Of a stretch of 64,000 nt of DNA, positions 11,718 through 23,587 are shown in pieces. The translations under genes and the position numbers were made by a program. Below the pieces are notes generated by a model. It had not been told where the DNA came from and did not search any database. It saw nothing but the letters and a program-made list of their open reading frames with translations. The stretch is from Haliclystus octoradiatus. Lineage: Eukaryota; Cnidaria; Staurozoa; Stauromedusae; Haliclystidae. How positions within the stretch are numbered: the stretch's first letter is position 1; each line of letters opens with the position of its first letter. The stretch is from positions 15,523,307-15,587,306 of the forward strand of contig OU744451.1 in NCBI GenBank assembly GCA_916610825.1, in the 5' to 3' direction.

Positions 11718-12510
11718 TTTGTTAAGATCATAAATTATAACTGAATGAATGTCTCATGAATTAAATATTGAAAAAATGAATGAATGATGAATTTTTTGTT
11801 CCTGTGAGGGTGTGAGGCTGTGATATCCTGATTGAATACATTTCATTTTATAAAACATAAATGATCGTATATGTCATATGTGCTACTAACAGAGAGGAAA
11901 CGTCACAATATTTCAGCATCAGAAACTTTAATAGGCGTTATATTTAAATGGAATTAAATTACCAAGGAAAATTAGACCTTTTAAGACCTCCAAGTGCTAT
12001 AGCTTTTGATTTTAATTTAAAAAAAAATTATGACCTTATTTCTACTTGAAAAACGGTCTGTAGAGCAGTTGTTGCCAAGAAATTTGAATACAATTTGACT
12101 GCGTCATTGGCACTATTTCATACCATACCATTGTTAATAAATCTTCTTAAATAGTTTACTTTCAAACAAAATATTTCTTTACAATGTACGATGCTCAACC
12201 AACCAATCATATTTGCCTTGATTGAGAAGTTCGTTCGATTATTCCCGAAATTTTATAAAGCCTAATAAATATTTAATAAATTATACAATTTAAATGAGAA
12301 AATGTGAATAATCTACATAACACAAGTTATTTTACTGACAAAGCATTAAGTAGATGATAAAAGACAACAATCCTGCCAATAATCCCGAATTATTCCATGC
12401 CGAAAGACATAAGAGAGGAATTAATTTTGCCCGAAAATTGCCCGAAAAATTCTCCTCAAAAAATTTTGGGGGGCCGGCCGTCCCCCCAGACCCCCCGCCT
12501 CCTACGCCTG

Positions 12511-12518
12511 AGGAGATA
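12511..12518. repeat. hAT target site duplication, right
   Basis: AGGAGATA. The C-to-T difference from the left copy turns a CAA codon of the interrupted SWIM frame into TAA, so the left copy is probably ancestral. Confidence 0.75.
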
Positions 12519-12735
12519 ATCAGCAACAGCAGATGAGTTAGAACCTCGATTTATTGCTGCTGTCGAAGGGCTATTAATCGCTAACAGCTACGTGATGTTA
12601 GGTCATGTAGAACATTTAAAAAGGATGAATAATCCACCCCTGCATTGTTGGGTGATTGGAAGTGAGGCAGGTATGATAACCTCGGCACGTTGTACATGTA
12701 ATGCCGGTTTAGGTGATTGTTGCTCTCATGCCGCC
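12511..12735 (+). pseudogene. SWIM zinc-finger gene fragment
   Basis: After a TAA at 12517-12519 the frame reads about 70 codons, including LHCWVIGSEAGMITSARCTC and GLGDCCSHAA. The spacing CxC-x7-CxH (codons from 12691 to 12729) is the SWIM zinc-binding pattern, and the context resembles the multi-copy animal SWIM proteins often linked to mobile DNA. It is cut on the left by the hAT element and dissolves on the right into the 37-bp minisatellite, so it cannot encode a full protein here. The exact parent family is uncertain. Confidence 0.7.
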
Positions 12736-13070
12736 AGATGCCGATTTAGGGGATTGTTGCTCTTATGCCACCAGATGCCGGTTTAGGGGATTGTTGCTCT
12801 CATGCCGCCAGATGCCGGTTTAGGGGATTGTTGCTCTCATGCCGCCAGATGCCGGTTTAGGGGATTGTTGCTCTCATGCCGCCAGATGCCGGTTTAGGTG
12901 ATTGTTGCTCTCATGCCGCCAGATGCCGGTTTAGGGGATTGTTGCTCTCATGCCGCCAGATGCCGGTTTAGGGGATTGTTGCTCTCATGCCGCCAGATGC
13001 CGGTTTAGGGGATTGTTGCTCTCATGCCGCCAGATGCCGGTTTAGGGGATTGTTGCTCTCATGCCGCCAG
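12701..13070 (+). repeat. 37-bp minisatellite, 10 units, derived from the SWIM finger DNA
   Basis: Ten consecutive 37-nt units (370 bp) with few changes, such as GGTGATTG versus GGGGATTG, or one unit with TTATGCCACC. The first unit is the DNA that encodes AGLGDCCSHAA of the upstream finger. Because 37 is not a multiple of three, the coding frame rotates from unit to unit, so this is DNA amplification, not a protein repeat. Confidence 0.9.
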
Positions 13071-15870
13071 TGTACTTTTTTACTTGTAAATTAGCACAAG
13101 AATTCAAGAGAAATCTGAGCTGCACACCCAGGTTAGCTGTTCATGGATTGTCCCTAAATTTGTTTCTAGTGTTGATTATTTGCCAATCTACGATATCAAC
13201 TTCTCATCTGCCAAAAGACTGAAAGTTAAAATGGATATTGATATGAGTTGATATTAAGTAGGTTACACCGTAGGATATAATATATACTTAAAAATGAAAG
13301 TCACCACTGTACATTAGAAAATGCTAAATTAAATGCAAGTAGAACTGCGTCAAAGTGACCAATCACAGCCAAGCATCTGTGACGATTCTTTGATCTATGC
13401 AGTGATTGGTCTAATTATTTAATTTATAAAACTATTTGTGACGTATATCATGAGACAACTCCCTCAAGAGCAAAACTTTTTTCAAACGATTTTTCAAAGC
13501 TGCTACTTTCCTCGTTTTGTAAGTGTTTTGTTTTGTAGGTTTCAAGCTTTTGAGCTCAATTCTACTTTTATTTAATATATCAACATGATTTTATTGTGTG
13601 TTTTAATCGAATTATCTGGAGATGTGCCTGCTGAATGAGCAATCGATTGATGTAGAACTGTAGGCCTAACCATAAAACATTGGACTTCATTAGCGATATT
13701 TTTATCCGTTATTTGATAGAATGGATTCAGATAATACTTTTCTATGATGTGAATGATTTGAATATATCTACTTTACTCTATTGTTAGTGATTTCAGCAAT
13801 AGTAAATTTGTGTGGTAACAACATTAATATAATAGTTCGGCTCAACGTTGTTTTTTCTTTAATACTTTGTAGAGGTTGTGCTTCATCCATTTCTCAATTT
13901 AACTGGCAAGACTGTGTGATGTCGTGAAACCTTCCGTCTTGACTGTTCTTTTCGTTTATTGTTGGCCTTGGCTCGCATATACTCGACAGCAGGCGCTCGT
14001 GAAGCGCCTGTGTATTAGAGTCAGAATTTTCTAAACGCATCACTTTATTCACTGGGTTTTTCAAGGCCCAGATGAGTGTAGCGAAATAGTAGGCCTTGTG
14101 GAGCTAGGCTAAAATGCAATTACTCAATTGAAAGATACAATCACACACTCCAAAGGAACACACCTCCACCATTCCTTCCATATCTACCATATCTAGAAGA
14201 GGCACTTGATTTTCCTCGGGTCCAGACTTGTCACATGTAAGATAGTCTGTAGAAAGCGTAGATTGTGATATTTTATATTTCTGTCTTGACGATCTAATTA
14301 AAGGTTAACATGAATCCTCACAGTGGCTATATTCCTCTGGTTGGTTCAACAGCAATATGATCCAATTGATTATTTCCTCTGGTAAATGCTGGGATATTAA
14401 TTTCAGCAGAATGAAGCCATACAGACTCGCGAACAATGAATCTTCGGTCAGCTAAAAACAGTCAGCAAATTATCCAATATACAAGAACGTAGTGTATAAC
14501 CCCGTGTATAACAGGCCAAAGAACTCAATCCAGTGTAAGATTTTTCCTTGTTATTGTCGTTACGAAGGTACTCCTCATCAAAATAAGTCGATTTAGGGAT
14601 TAAACCTGTCTTTAACATAATCAAATTAGCTGCTTTTGTACCTTCATACTGACATCCTTCCTTCCCCCAGACATACAAATATTCGATGAATCAAAGTGGA
14701 AGTCAGTTGATGAATATATTTGTTTTGATAAACTGATACATTTATCAAGAGACAATCTCTCTTCATCTCGCTTTCGTTTGGCTGCTGCCCTCATTCTTCA
14801 ATTGCTGTTCATTTTTCAGCCGAAGTTAAACTCTTTGAGTGACCAAGGTCAATTGATGGTACCCGATCAACATTATATCTATCCCATGTGTTTGCAGCTT
14901 TACCATAAACAATGTGCTGAAGCAAACACTATCATTTTATATGATATTTTCTGTCAAATCATATTGGCTGATTGCAGCTTTCCATTTTATACGTCTCTCT
15001 TTCGATAACTTTTCCCAGCTTTCTCCTTTGGTTTGAAATAACACAAGGTACCCTACAGTAAGCTCCAGTGACAATCACTATCATTATTGCATCCAACAAT
15101 CAGCAGTCGTCACATTCAGCAGTCGACAATTAAATATATCCCCAAAACCTTATAATCATTTGCTAGATTGTTCAAATGTTGCCATGGGAGCACGAGCCAT
15201 CAGTGAAATTTCAAAGTGTTGAGACGATAGCATGTTACTTAAATTCACCATTGCTTCTTTCGCCTCATTTACTAACAACTAAGTTTCTATAACGCAACAC
15301 ATTGGTTTGATTATAGACATAGAGGGTGGACTTATTTCTAATTGAAGACAGTGTCTACTGTCCCAAAACCTAGACCTCCATAATTAGCACTGTACTGTTG
15401 ATGATATAGATATAAGTATGCTGATTTAGCTAGAAATTTATTAAACGACGGTAAGTGCATTTACATGATCTATCTGATTGTATATTGCGACTGTTCTGAC
15501 CATTTATCACACAAGGATCAATTTGACTTTACATATTTTGTATATAATATGATTGCAAGGAATATAGTGCTAAATAATATGGGACATAATCTGGCCATGG
15601 TATTTGAATCCTTTTTATCTTTCTACATCATTTATATAATATATAAGATATAAAATTGTCTGATAATTAGTATTATGTATACAGTATTTATTAGACTGGT
15701 CCAAAAAAATGAAAGTTTGAAAGTTGAATTGCATTCTCATTTTTATTGTTCTAGTGATGGGAAAAAATATCATAAGTTCAAAATTTGAGCTCAAAAAATA
15801 TTGGGAAATGGGCGCTCAATGCTCCTCTAAATTAATACACAAAGTGAGTATTGAGCGCCAGCCAAATATA
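13071..15870. other. Non-coding stretch
   Basis: AT-rich sequence. I see no domain, conserved motif or supported exon on either strand. Short open frames near 14448-14678 and 14778-15008 have no recognisable features. A few runs such as the CAGTCGT-type motif near 15110-15125 do not build a larger pattern. Confidence 0.5.
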
Positions 15871-16258
15871 GCCAACATTTTGCCAGCTTTTTCACAACAT
15901 CGATGTTGTGAAAATGCTGGCTTCATTTGGCCACCCCAGCCAGCATTTTGCCAGCATTTTCACAACATGGAACGAAATTTTGATCAAATACTGGCAAAAT
16001 GTTGGCTTCATTTGACCACCCCAGCCAGCATTTGGGCAGCATTTTCACAACAACGCGATCGATGTTGTGAAAAAGCTGGCAAAGTGTTCGCTTCATTTGG
16101 CCACCCAAGCCAACAAATTTCTGAATTAGACTTCAGTGTTGGCTGGCACTTTGAAGATGATCAAAAATTCTGCCAGCATTCTATATTGTTCTCTTCGATG
16201 GTGTGAAAATGCTGGCTTCATCTGGCCACCTCAGCCAGCATTTTCACAACATTTGACA
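15870..16258. repeat. Cluster of palindromic GCCAGCATTTTCACAACAT repeats
   Basis: The block GCCAGCATTTTCACAACA and its reverse complement TGTTGTGAAAATGCTGGC alternate at least four times, often joined by CTTCATTTGGCCACCCCAGC. The arrangement gives nested foldbacks in locally GC-richer DNA. The 160-codon open frame over it follows from the repeat and is not a gene. A further copy lies at 16975-17085. Confidence 0.85.
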
Positions 16259-16283
16259 TATCGAATTTCGAATAATGAAAAAA

Positions 16284-16541
16284 CTTAATTATTTTTGCTG
16301 ATAATTGTACCTTGACATATTTGCTTGGATTCTACCGTGTGCTTTTTTTGATTGGTGAAGAAACAAAAAAGTTGTGGACTTGTGGTGTTTTGAAGTTTCA
16401 AAAAGCAGTCATGCTTCAGCTGTTTTAGAAAGTTCTAAACATCTGATTGAATAACTTTTTTGTATTGTCTCAAATCAAAAAAGCACACGGTAGAATCCAA
16501 GCAAATATGTCAAGGTACAATTATCAGCAAAAATAATTAAG
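16284..16541. repeat. Long inverted repeat, MITE-like
   Basis: Left arm 16284-16353 and right arm 16474-16541 are reverse complements over about 68 nt with one T-run length difference (TACCTTGACATATTTGCTTG and its complement are exact). The 120-nt loop is unrelated. No gene is inside. Confidence 0.9.
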
Positions 16542-16974
16542 ATTTATGGAAAGCAATTTACACCCGACCATTTTAAGAAGACCCGTTTTATTTGAACGAA
16601 AAGAGCCTGGCACTAGTTCCGGTGTCACATTTTTAATGTTTTTTCTTTCCGGATTGACTTGTATGATCATACCAAAGAATTCTGCATCATTTTCATACCA
16701 AAAATATTCAACATAAAAAATTTCAAAATGGCTATAAAAGAATTGACTACCATGCTTACCCTTCATATATTGTGACAAAGAGAGTACTTACCATTCAACA
16801 GAGACAAATTATTAAAATGTATCGAGGTTGAATTTAAAACTGCCCATGAAGTATAGAGCAAAGAAGGACAACCAAAGGAAAGATATTATTGAACGAGAAT
16901 AATTTAAATAAATATAAATTTAAATCGAGTGAAACCGAAGATGATTTCCCTTATAGAAATTTCTTTCCGACTCC

Positions 16975-17085
16975 GGATGTTGGGAAAATGCTGGCTTCAT
17001 TTGGCCACCCCAGCCAGCATTTTGCAAGCATTTGGCTAGCAACGGTGATTAATGTTGTGAATATGTTGGCTTCATTTGGCCGGGG
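16975..17085. repeat. Second cluster of the GCTGGC palindromic repeat
   Basis: Contains AAATGCTGGCTTCATTTGGC, CACCCCAGCCAGCATTTTGC and a diverged TGTTGTGAATATGTTGGCTTC, the same family as at 15870-16258. The two clusters bracket the 16284-16541 inverted repeat and the AT-rich DNA after it. Confidence 0.8.
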
Positions 17086-17099
17086 CCTTCATAAATATT

Positions 17100-18450
17100 T
17101 GAATGGTAGTCTTTCTAAAGCTTGAATTTGTTACGATTTTTTCCCATTTCTTTCATAATCTTTTTTCTACAAAATTTTGTTTTACAAAATATTATTTGTC
17201 TTTTTGTTTGATTTTATTTGACCGTCATAGGAACTTATATAGTAGAATACTATATATAGCACTAGTGAAGTAAATCCGCTCCGCTGGGTAAAATTTGAAA
17301 ATAAAAAAGAGAACATTTAATTGCTAGAAGTTGAAAAATAATTCACTTGTACTACGAATTGTGATTGATATAGATTGAAAATTAATTTGCATGTTAATCT
17401 AAACCTTAGTGATCAGTGTTTGAACAAAAATCGATGTGTTTCTATATATAATACAGTATTCTTACTAACAAAAATACGAAGATAATAGATATCATAGAGA
17501 ACATAAATGTACTTTGTTCCAAAATTCCCATCTTTAAAGGTTTCCATAAGCTGTAGGTTTAACAGCATCAAGGATTGTGAACCATATAGGACGCATGTCA
17601 ATTGAAATTAAAATTAATGGTCTGATATTCGAAGAAGTTTGAATAAGATTTGAGATACATATTTAAGATTTTAATAATAATAGAGTCAAGAAAGACACAC
17701 CATTTTTGCTGTTACTTGAAGTTCCATGTTGTTAAACGATCATCAGACAGAATACAATTAAAAACATACATACATAAAACTCTGCTATTTACAAGCATTG
17801 AGCACTGTTCACCTGCCAATATTTTTAAATTTTTATCAAATTTGAAACATATTATAAGATTTTAATATATATATATTTAAATCAGTCTTGTGAAAAAGAG
17901 CTTTTAGCTGATATTCAAATCCTGAATAAATGATGATGCAAAATCGTTTTTATCTTACTGTACTCATGCTGTAGTATTAGCTGATATAGTACATGCATAC
18001 ACGATTACACTGCAACTCATAAATAAACAATAGACCTGAAGGTCAGTCGGTTGTGGAAGATATTGCATGGCGAACATGAGATTGTAATTCGTTCTTTCTA
18101 TAAAGCCGCAAGAGAAATCCTAAGAAAAAAAAATACGCTTTGGGCCGTCAATTCAAGGAATATAAAGATAGGAACATAAAACATGGCCTATCTTGCCGCA
18201 AAAAATATAAAATACCCCACGGAAAGTATGGATTTGATACGTTTACCATGAGAAGCGTTAATCTCGAATACAGTGGATACAAACAGACATACATCGACGT
18301 TTATATAGTAGATATAATTGAGTTGATTTGTGAATAATCAAATCATTCAAATCAGGAATATAAAATATATGCGATATTACTGCAACCGAAGAATAAAATT
18401 AATTTTCTTGTAGGTCATTCCTTCATACAAAACCATTCTTTCTAATTGAA
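17100..18450. other. Non-coding stretch
   Basis: No supported gene. A segment around 17650-17780 shares short blocks (TTTTTGCT, ATCATCAGACA) with 29390-29465 and may be an old repeat tail. Open frames at 17650-17865 and 18140-18337 have no recognisable domain. Confidence 0.4.
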
Positions 18451-18479
18451 ATTTTATAGTTTGGGAGTAATTCTTGGAA

Positions 18480-18900
18480 AAACTGTTTTATAAATACTGT
18501 CTTAAGCGGCTGGGTTACAATTCATCCAAGAGGATCCTCAGCTACGTCTTCTGGGAAACAGTTTTAGAAATGGTTGGTTTTCAAACAGCTTTTCAAATTT
18601 TTTCTGTAGATATAGCCCCCTCTTTAGGGGAACTAGAGTCCTTGTGGGGGAAATCATGGAGCCACCCATGTTAAAGATCATATAAAAGGTCAAGTTCTAG
18701 CTGACCGCGGACACTATTCGAGTGAAAAATTGTTTGTTTGTTTAGACCAATTGTTCATGTTTTCGACTTCGTAAATTCGAGGAATTACATTTTAAATGTT
18801 CTCAGAATGTAAACTGTTTAATTATTTTTGATATTTAGTAATCATAAAGTTGATCACCCGAGGTCCAGCATTGGACCTACACTAATTGCTATAATAATTA
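18480..18900 (+). repeat. Dispersed repeat, copy 1, with a conserved short open frame
   Basis: Matches 53395-53770 in the opposite orientation. Both copies can be read as similar peptides (FQTAFQIFSVDIAPS here, FQTVFQVFSVNKAPS there, both with a Cys at the end) and share flanks such as the GGACCTACAC block. I do not recognise the family; it may be part of a mobile element. Confidence 0.65.
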
Positions 18901-19489
18901 TATTACTTCTAATTCTAGCGTTCAAAAATATTTTTCAGCTTCATTCAATGATGAAAAAACTGAGATTAATTCAAAACCATTTCAATAGTTTGGAGAAGTG
19001 GAGGCGATGGATGTCAATATAACTAGCAAGAATAAAAAGCGAGAAAATTTTCCTATAATCATAGTCGATTATAGCTGTAGACGATGATCTGGTATTTATT
19101 AAGATCTAACTTACCATTTCCAATAAGATCCAAATATTAAATACAAACGACATAATCTTCGAATAACATTTCACATACATAATTGAGGGTTCTCAGAGTT
19201 GATACTCCAATCAATGAAAAGCTAGCAACCATATTTCATCGGAAGACAGTATAAACCCGATAAGAATAAAATATAAATTGTTTTTTATTCAAAATAATTC
19301 TGACTAAGATAGATTTGATATCGCGATCGGATGTATGGTAAGGTAGATTATTTTCATCATGCAACACAACCTGCGAATTTAAATATTACCATCAGGTATT
19401 GGTATTTATATGAATCTTTGAAGCTAATAAACATAGCACGGAACCTATATATCACTCAATAAACCAGAGTGTCCCTGTCAATAATCAAT

Positions 19490-20535
19490 GGTTGGCATTA
19501 TTACAACTGCTTGCAATTTTTAGAAAAATTTAACAACATACATGCCAACTTACGCTTTACAATGGCAATTCAACAAAATAAAACATTTACGTTCTTAGGT
19601 ATATTATTTAAAAACGAAAACTGAAAAAGCGAAACTGAAGAGTTTCACAAAAAGACTGGCAGTGGCTTACAGCCACTTACTGCTACACTTTCAGAGTCTT
19701 AGTTTGCCTTGGTGCAAACTGTGTCAAATCGGGCCTCCCATCTATCATCGAAAGATGAATATTTTCTATCAGAATGTGAAAATTTGAGTAAGATATTTTT
19801 AAAGTTAAAATACTCTTTGTCTGGATCAATTTTTATATTTCCAGAATAAAAAGGGTTGGACTGAGTGTGGGCTTGAGTTGCCTATTACAAACAAGAATGA
19901 CATTAACCTTGTGCTATCTTTGAAGGATCTCGTTTCGTCGATCAAATTCCTTAGAGCGTCACCTGATCTAAGTTTAAAAGTCGTTACCTGATTTAAGTTT
20001 AAAAATCTTAGTCCAGTATTTACAAGTAGGAAAATACAAAATCATTTACATGTGAATGAACAGTTCACAATATATAGTTCACAGTGTGATTCGCATGAAG
20101 CTAATTATATCGGATATACCTGCCGACAATTGCATCAACGCATTGATGAGCACAAGAGAAAGAGTCTGCTATTTAAGAACATGTATACCAGAAACACGGA
20201 AAATTCGTTTCTGAAGACAATTTTGTAGTTTTAAAAAATCAAAGACAAATTTGACTGTTTAATTCACGAAATGCTTGCAATCAGGTGAATCAAGCCACAC
20301 CTCAACGCTCAGTCTGACTCAATAAAATCTCGGCTTTTCCCCGCTGCATATTGAAAATTCATTGTAATTCCCTTTGTGTGAAATAATCTATTGTTATCTA
20401 ACGCATCCCGTTATAACACTATAGCTAGCACTTTATAAAACTTTAACATTTTTAAACTCTTTTTAAATAAATTTCTGAAGATGACATAAGCAACGTCGAA
20501 AGCTCAAATAAGATTTATTTTATGGCTTGCTTTTA
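19490..20535 (+). mobile_element. Penelope-like element relic (RT tail and GIY-YIG)
   Basis: Around 19530-19620 a frame reads LRFTMAIQQNKTFTFLGILF, the late RT region of Penelope-like elements. From about 20000 the frame gives SPVFTSRKIQNHL, then at about 20085 CDSHEANYIGYTCRQLHQRI, the GIY-YIG endonuclease core. Several frame breaks and stops show it is dead. The end near 20477-20535 (GAAGATGACAT... GTCGAAAGCTC) looks like the tail common in these elements. It is distinct from the copy at 26.7-29.1 kb. Confidence 0.75.
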
Positions 20536-20570
20536 CTACACAATCAAGTAGAAGCTTACTGATACGAAAA

Positions 20571-21465
20571 ATTTATTGTAAAAAAATTGGAGAGATTTAT
20601 TTGTTTGCTGACTGGGGACTGGGGAAAGCTATAAACGACTGAAAATCAATGCTAGGTAATTTGTTCGAGATATGTTGGGCCAGATAAATTACTGAGCAGT
20701 ATTTTTTGACAGAGAAGATTGTCTAGCTATTCTAGAAAATGTCAAGGCCACCGCCAGAAATAATTAGGAATGGAATCACAAAGGGCCACAAAGAAACAGA
20801 TTTAATTTTCTTGGATTATATATTTGTTTCATGATCGTCAACTGTGTGATAATTATTAGTAGCAAATATGAATGTCAACTTCAGACCCCATCAGCATATA
20901 TTTATCAATATAAGAGATTATTATTAAGAGATAGCTAAAATGGATTAAATTTAGGTCTAAATACTGAAGCGTTATACATTTATACCGCCGCTATATAAAA
21001 TGGAATATATTTCATGTATATAATACAGTCTATGCAGTGTGAAGTGAAGTTCATAGTAAAGATGAATAAATGCATATCCATAGTAATGTCAATTCAAATT
21101 TCCAATGCCCTCTCTCATTTACAGTCATGTCTAATGTTTGAATTGCTGCTTATACAAGGGCGTAAATTTGAACTTCACATAAAGTCAACACTGAACTTGG
21201 CATGTATATCATGACGTAACGACCACTGATTGGTGCTTTACAACGCAGATGAAATATTAGGCGATCGTTGAAAGGAATGTCCATCAAACATCTGTATAGA
21301 AATTTCAACAAGAATTGTAAATAGTTGAAAAGGAAGTGTAAAGTAGAGAATAGCCCATCAGAAACAACAAAACTATCTAGTTACAATCACAAAGGCACTT
21401 GACCGCTGTACTTGATTGCATGAGCACCATCTGCGAAGTACAAATGATATATAGTCACGGAAGCA
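20571..21465. repeat. Duplicated block A1 (matches 54132-54995)
   Basis: Same orientation as 54132-54995, with long shared runs such as TCTAGCTATTCTAGAAAATG, the TATACAAGGGCGTAAA block and TTGGCATGTATATCATGAC. Differences are many but scattered, so the duplication is old. Both copies lie beside a fucolectin exon. Confidence 0.85.
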
Positions 21466-21486
21466 ATTCCCGAAGCAATTACTTGG

Positions 21487-22550
21487 TACTGTTCTACTTT
21501 TAAATTTGCGCTATTTTCATTTGTACGTGTGTAGTATGTGAGGCGGGGATTCACGATGCCGTTTTAGATGCAATATACTTAAAACACATATCAATAGATT
21601 CGTCATTAACCAGAAGGGTACATGGCCGGCTTCATTTTTTAAATACGTCCATCTAAGTTGAGAAAAACCAATGAAAACTGAATGAATTTCTGTAGTCTCG
21701 CACACAGTACGATCCTTTGTTTTGTGACTTAAAATATGATCGTGTATTGTCATCCTAGTAATTCTCAGAATGAAATTCAAATGTAAGAAAACAAATACAC
21801 GTTTATTTATATGAAAGTGAATAAAATATGATGTGTATCATCAGATCTTTAGCTGGAAATTATATAATCAGAAACTATTATTGGAAAATGACTTGGAATA
21901 GAGCGCTATCAAATTTGTAAACAAACCCGCGTCATGGAAATTAAATTACCCCAATGATATAAAATATTTCCTCTAAATTACAGCCAGTAATTGTATACTT
22001 CAATGAAAGGAAATAAAATATGGAAACAATTGCAATACCAACTTCCAATTCATCAGTGACACGGAACATGTCAGTGACAGCAAATAAGTTAAAATGTATA
22101 GAAAGTACTGTTCATGACTGAAAAATAATCAACGAAATAAGATGTAAAGAATTAGTTTCCCATTCTATACTTTTTCAGGAGTCACTGGAATCAAATGTTG
22201 AATAAACACGTTATGAATAATGAACAATAATTGAAATTTTCCCGGGTTGCGCTGGTGCTGTTCGGTGAAACAGATCTGAATTTAAACAAACCCCCGACAT
22301 TTTGTTACCTTGCAACTTTATAAAATTCAGGTTAGTAATATTTCTTGGATTTTTTGGGGTGTGTGGCTGCTACTTCTACGTGCTTTGGGATAAACTACAT
22401 AGTACCAAATTTTGTAAATAAAATCATGTGCGTTCCACCTTTCACTTCTAAACTTATACTGCTTCTATCAACTGCAAAAATGCAGGGCAGAATATTTTTT
22501 CAATTAATTTGCGGTCTCGATCTTCTTAGATTTCTTCACGCATTTATTTT
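21487..22550. repeat. Duplicated block A2 (matches 43532-44730)
   Basis: Same orientation as 43532-44730. Shared runs include GTAGTATGTGAGGCG, AACACATATCAATRGATTC, AAATTTGTAAACAAACCCGCG and GCTTTGGGATAAACTA. The short open frame at 21517-21780 (minus) is not conserved with any known domain. Confidence 0.8.
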
Positions 22551-23580
22551 GAACAAGTTAAGACAGATGATTCACACTTTCACTGGTCAACATATCATAT
22601 AAGCATGCATTTGCATCCAACTCGAATCTAGTAGCATCAAATTTACACACACGTGATGATTATTAGATTTATACTTTCTTTTCAATGAGTTTTTGTAGCC
22701 GGAAATATCTATGGAAGAAGTGAGAAAACATCTACCATCTACTATATACGAGTGACACCACAGAATATAGACTGCATGATCGAACTAGGTTTTGCAATAA
22801 ATATTTCGCTGATTGGATTTATTCTGAATTAGTATGGAAGATTGGGAAATAGAACCAGAGGAAACTTCATTAAAATCCTAATATCGAAAAGCTGCCAATA
22901 TTTAGCTGCTCTATTTATCGAGCATGATAAGATCATTAACTTGCTTTGCCAGTGACTCACTGGTCAATTTGAAGAAAATCATGATATATTTCTTTTCACT
23001 TTTCTGTACGGTTTGCACGCAGGCTAACAGCATTATGATCGCAGCTATTTGACGTGTTCACACTCGAAACCCATCTTAAACTAAAGTGTTGTAATGAGGA
23101 AGAGGTCACAATGTCTTCCGTTAACTGGTTCCATAAGGGAATTGTAGGATAAAAAATTAGTAAAATCTGCAATTATTTACAGGTGGTGAACGTGCAACGA
23201 ACTTCAAGGAATGTCCTCGCAGATTACTGATGTTATGTTTTTTTTTTAAGTGATTAAGGAAGTCAATAAGATTATTTATAATTCTGTAAACCATGCATAA
23301 ATCCAATTTTATCCTGCAAATTTCTATGGATTCTAAATTCAATAAGGCTAAACGAAAGTGATAACAATACCCAAAGGATATGATATCTTTATTTTTTCTC
23401 TATAACACACAGATTTTGTAAAACGCCTTTGAGCAAATTCAATAAGATCAATGTCTTTTTGTAAGTAAGGACTCCATAGTTGTGTTCTTTTTTTCTAAGA
23501 TGGGTCGTACATACGTAGTATAAGCTTTGATATGTAATTACAGTGAACAAATCCACCATTAACATACAACAAAAATAATT
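22551..23580. other. Non-coding stretch
   Basis: No gene recognised. It could contain further exons or introns of the fucolectin gene (minus strand, downstream), but no splice-bounded frame with a recognisable domain was found. Confidence 0.4.
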
Positions 23581-23587
23581 TACTTAC

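Larger units (their letters stand above)
7897..12510 (-). mobile_element. Complete hAT DNA transposon with 8-bp target duplication
   Basis: The termini are imperfect inverted repeats: left TAGGCGTAGG (7897-7906), right (reverse strand) CAGGCGTAGG. They are flanked by AGGAGACA (7889-7896) and AGGAGATA (12511-12518), an 8-bp target duplication with one change, as expected for hAT. A 15-G run (7922-7936) and a G/C-rich stretch (about 12467-12500) lie just inside the ends, and a GCCCGAAAAATT motif is near both. The element is 4614 bp and carries one two-exon transposase gene on the minus strand. The gene is intact and the ends are recognisable, so it may have been active recently. Confidence 0.85.

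Noticed and set aside
12332-12536. Gly- or Pro-rich short frames
   Set aside because: They result from the G/C-rich end of the hAT element.
12701-13070. CRISPR-like array of about 37-nt repeats
   Set aside because: Units follow each other with no spacers, and the host is an animal. It is a minisatellite.
15724-16206. 160-codon open frame with repeated HF and SFGHP-like words
   Set aside because: It is created by the palindromic repeat cluster; the protein repeats follow the DNA repeats and there is no domain.
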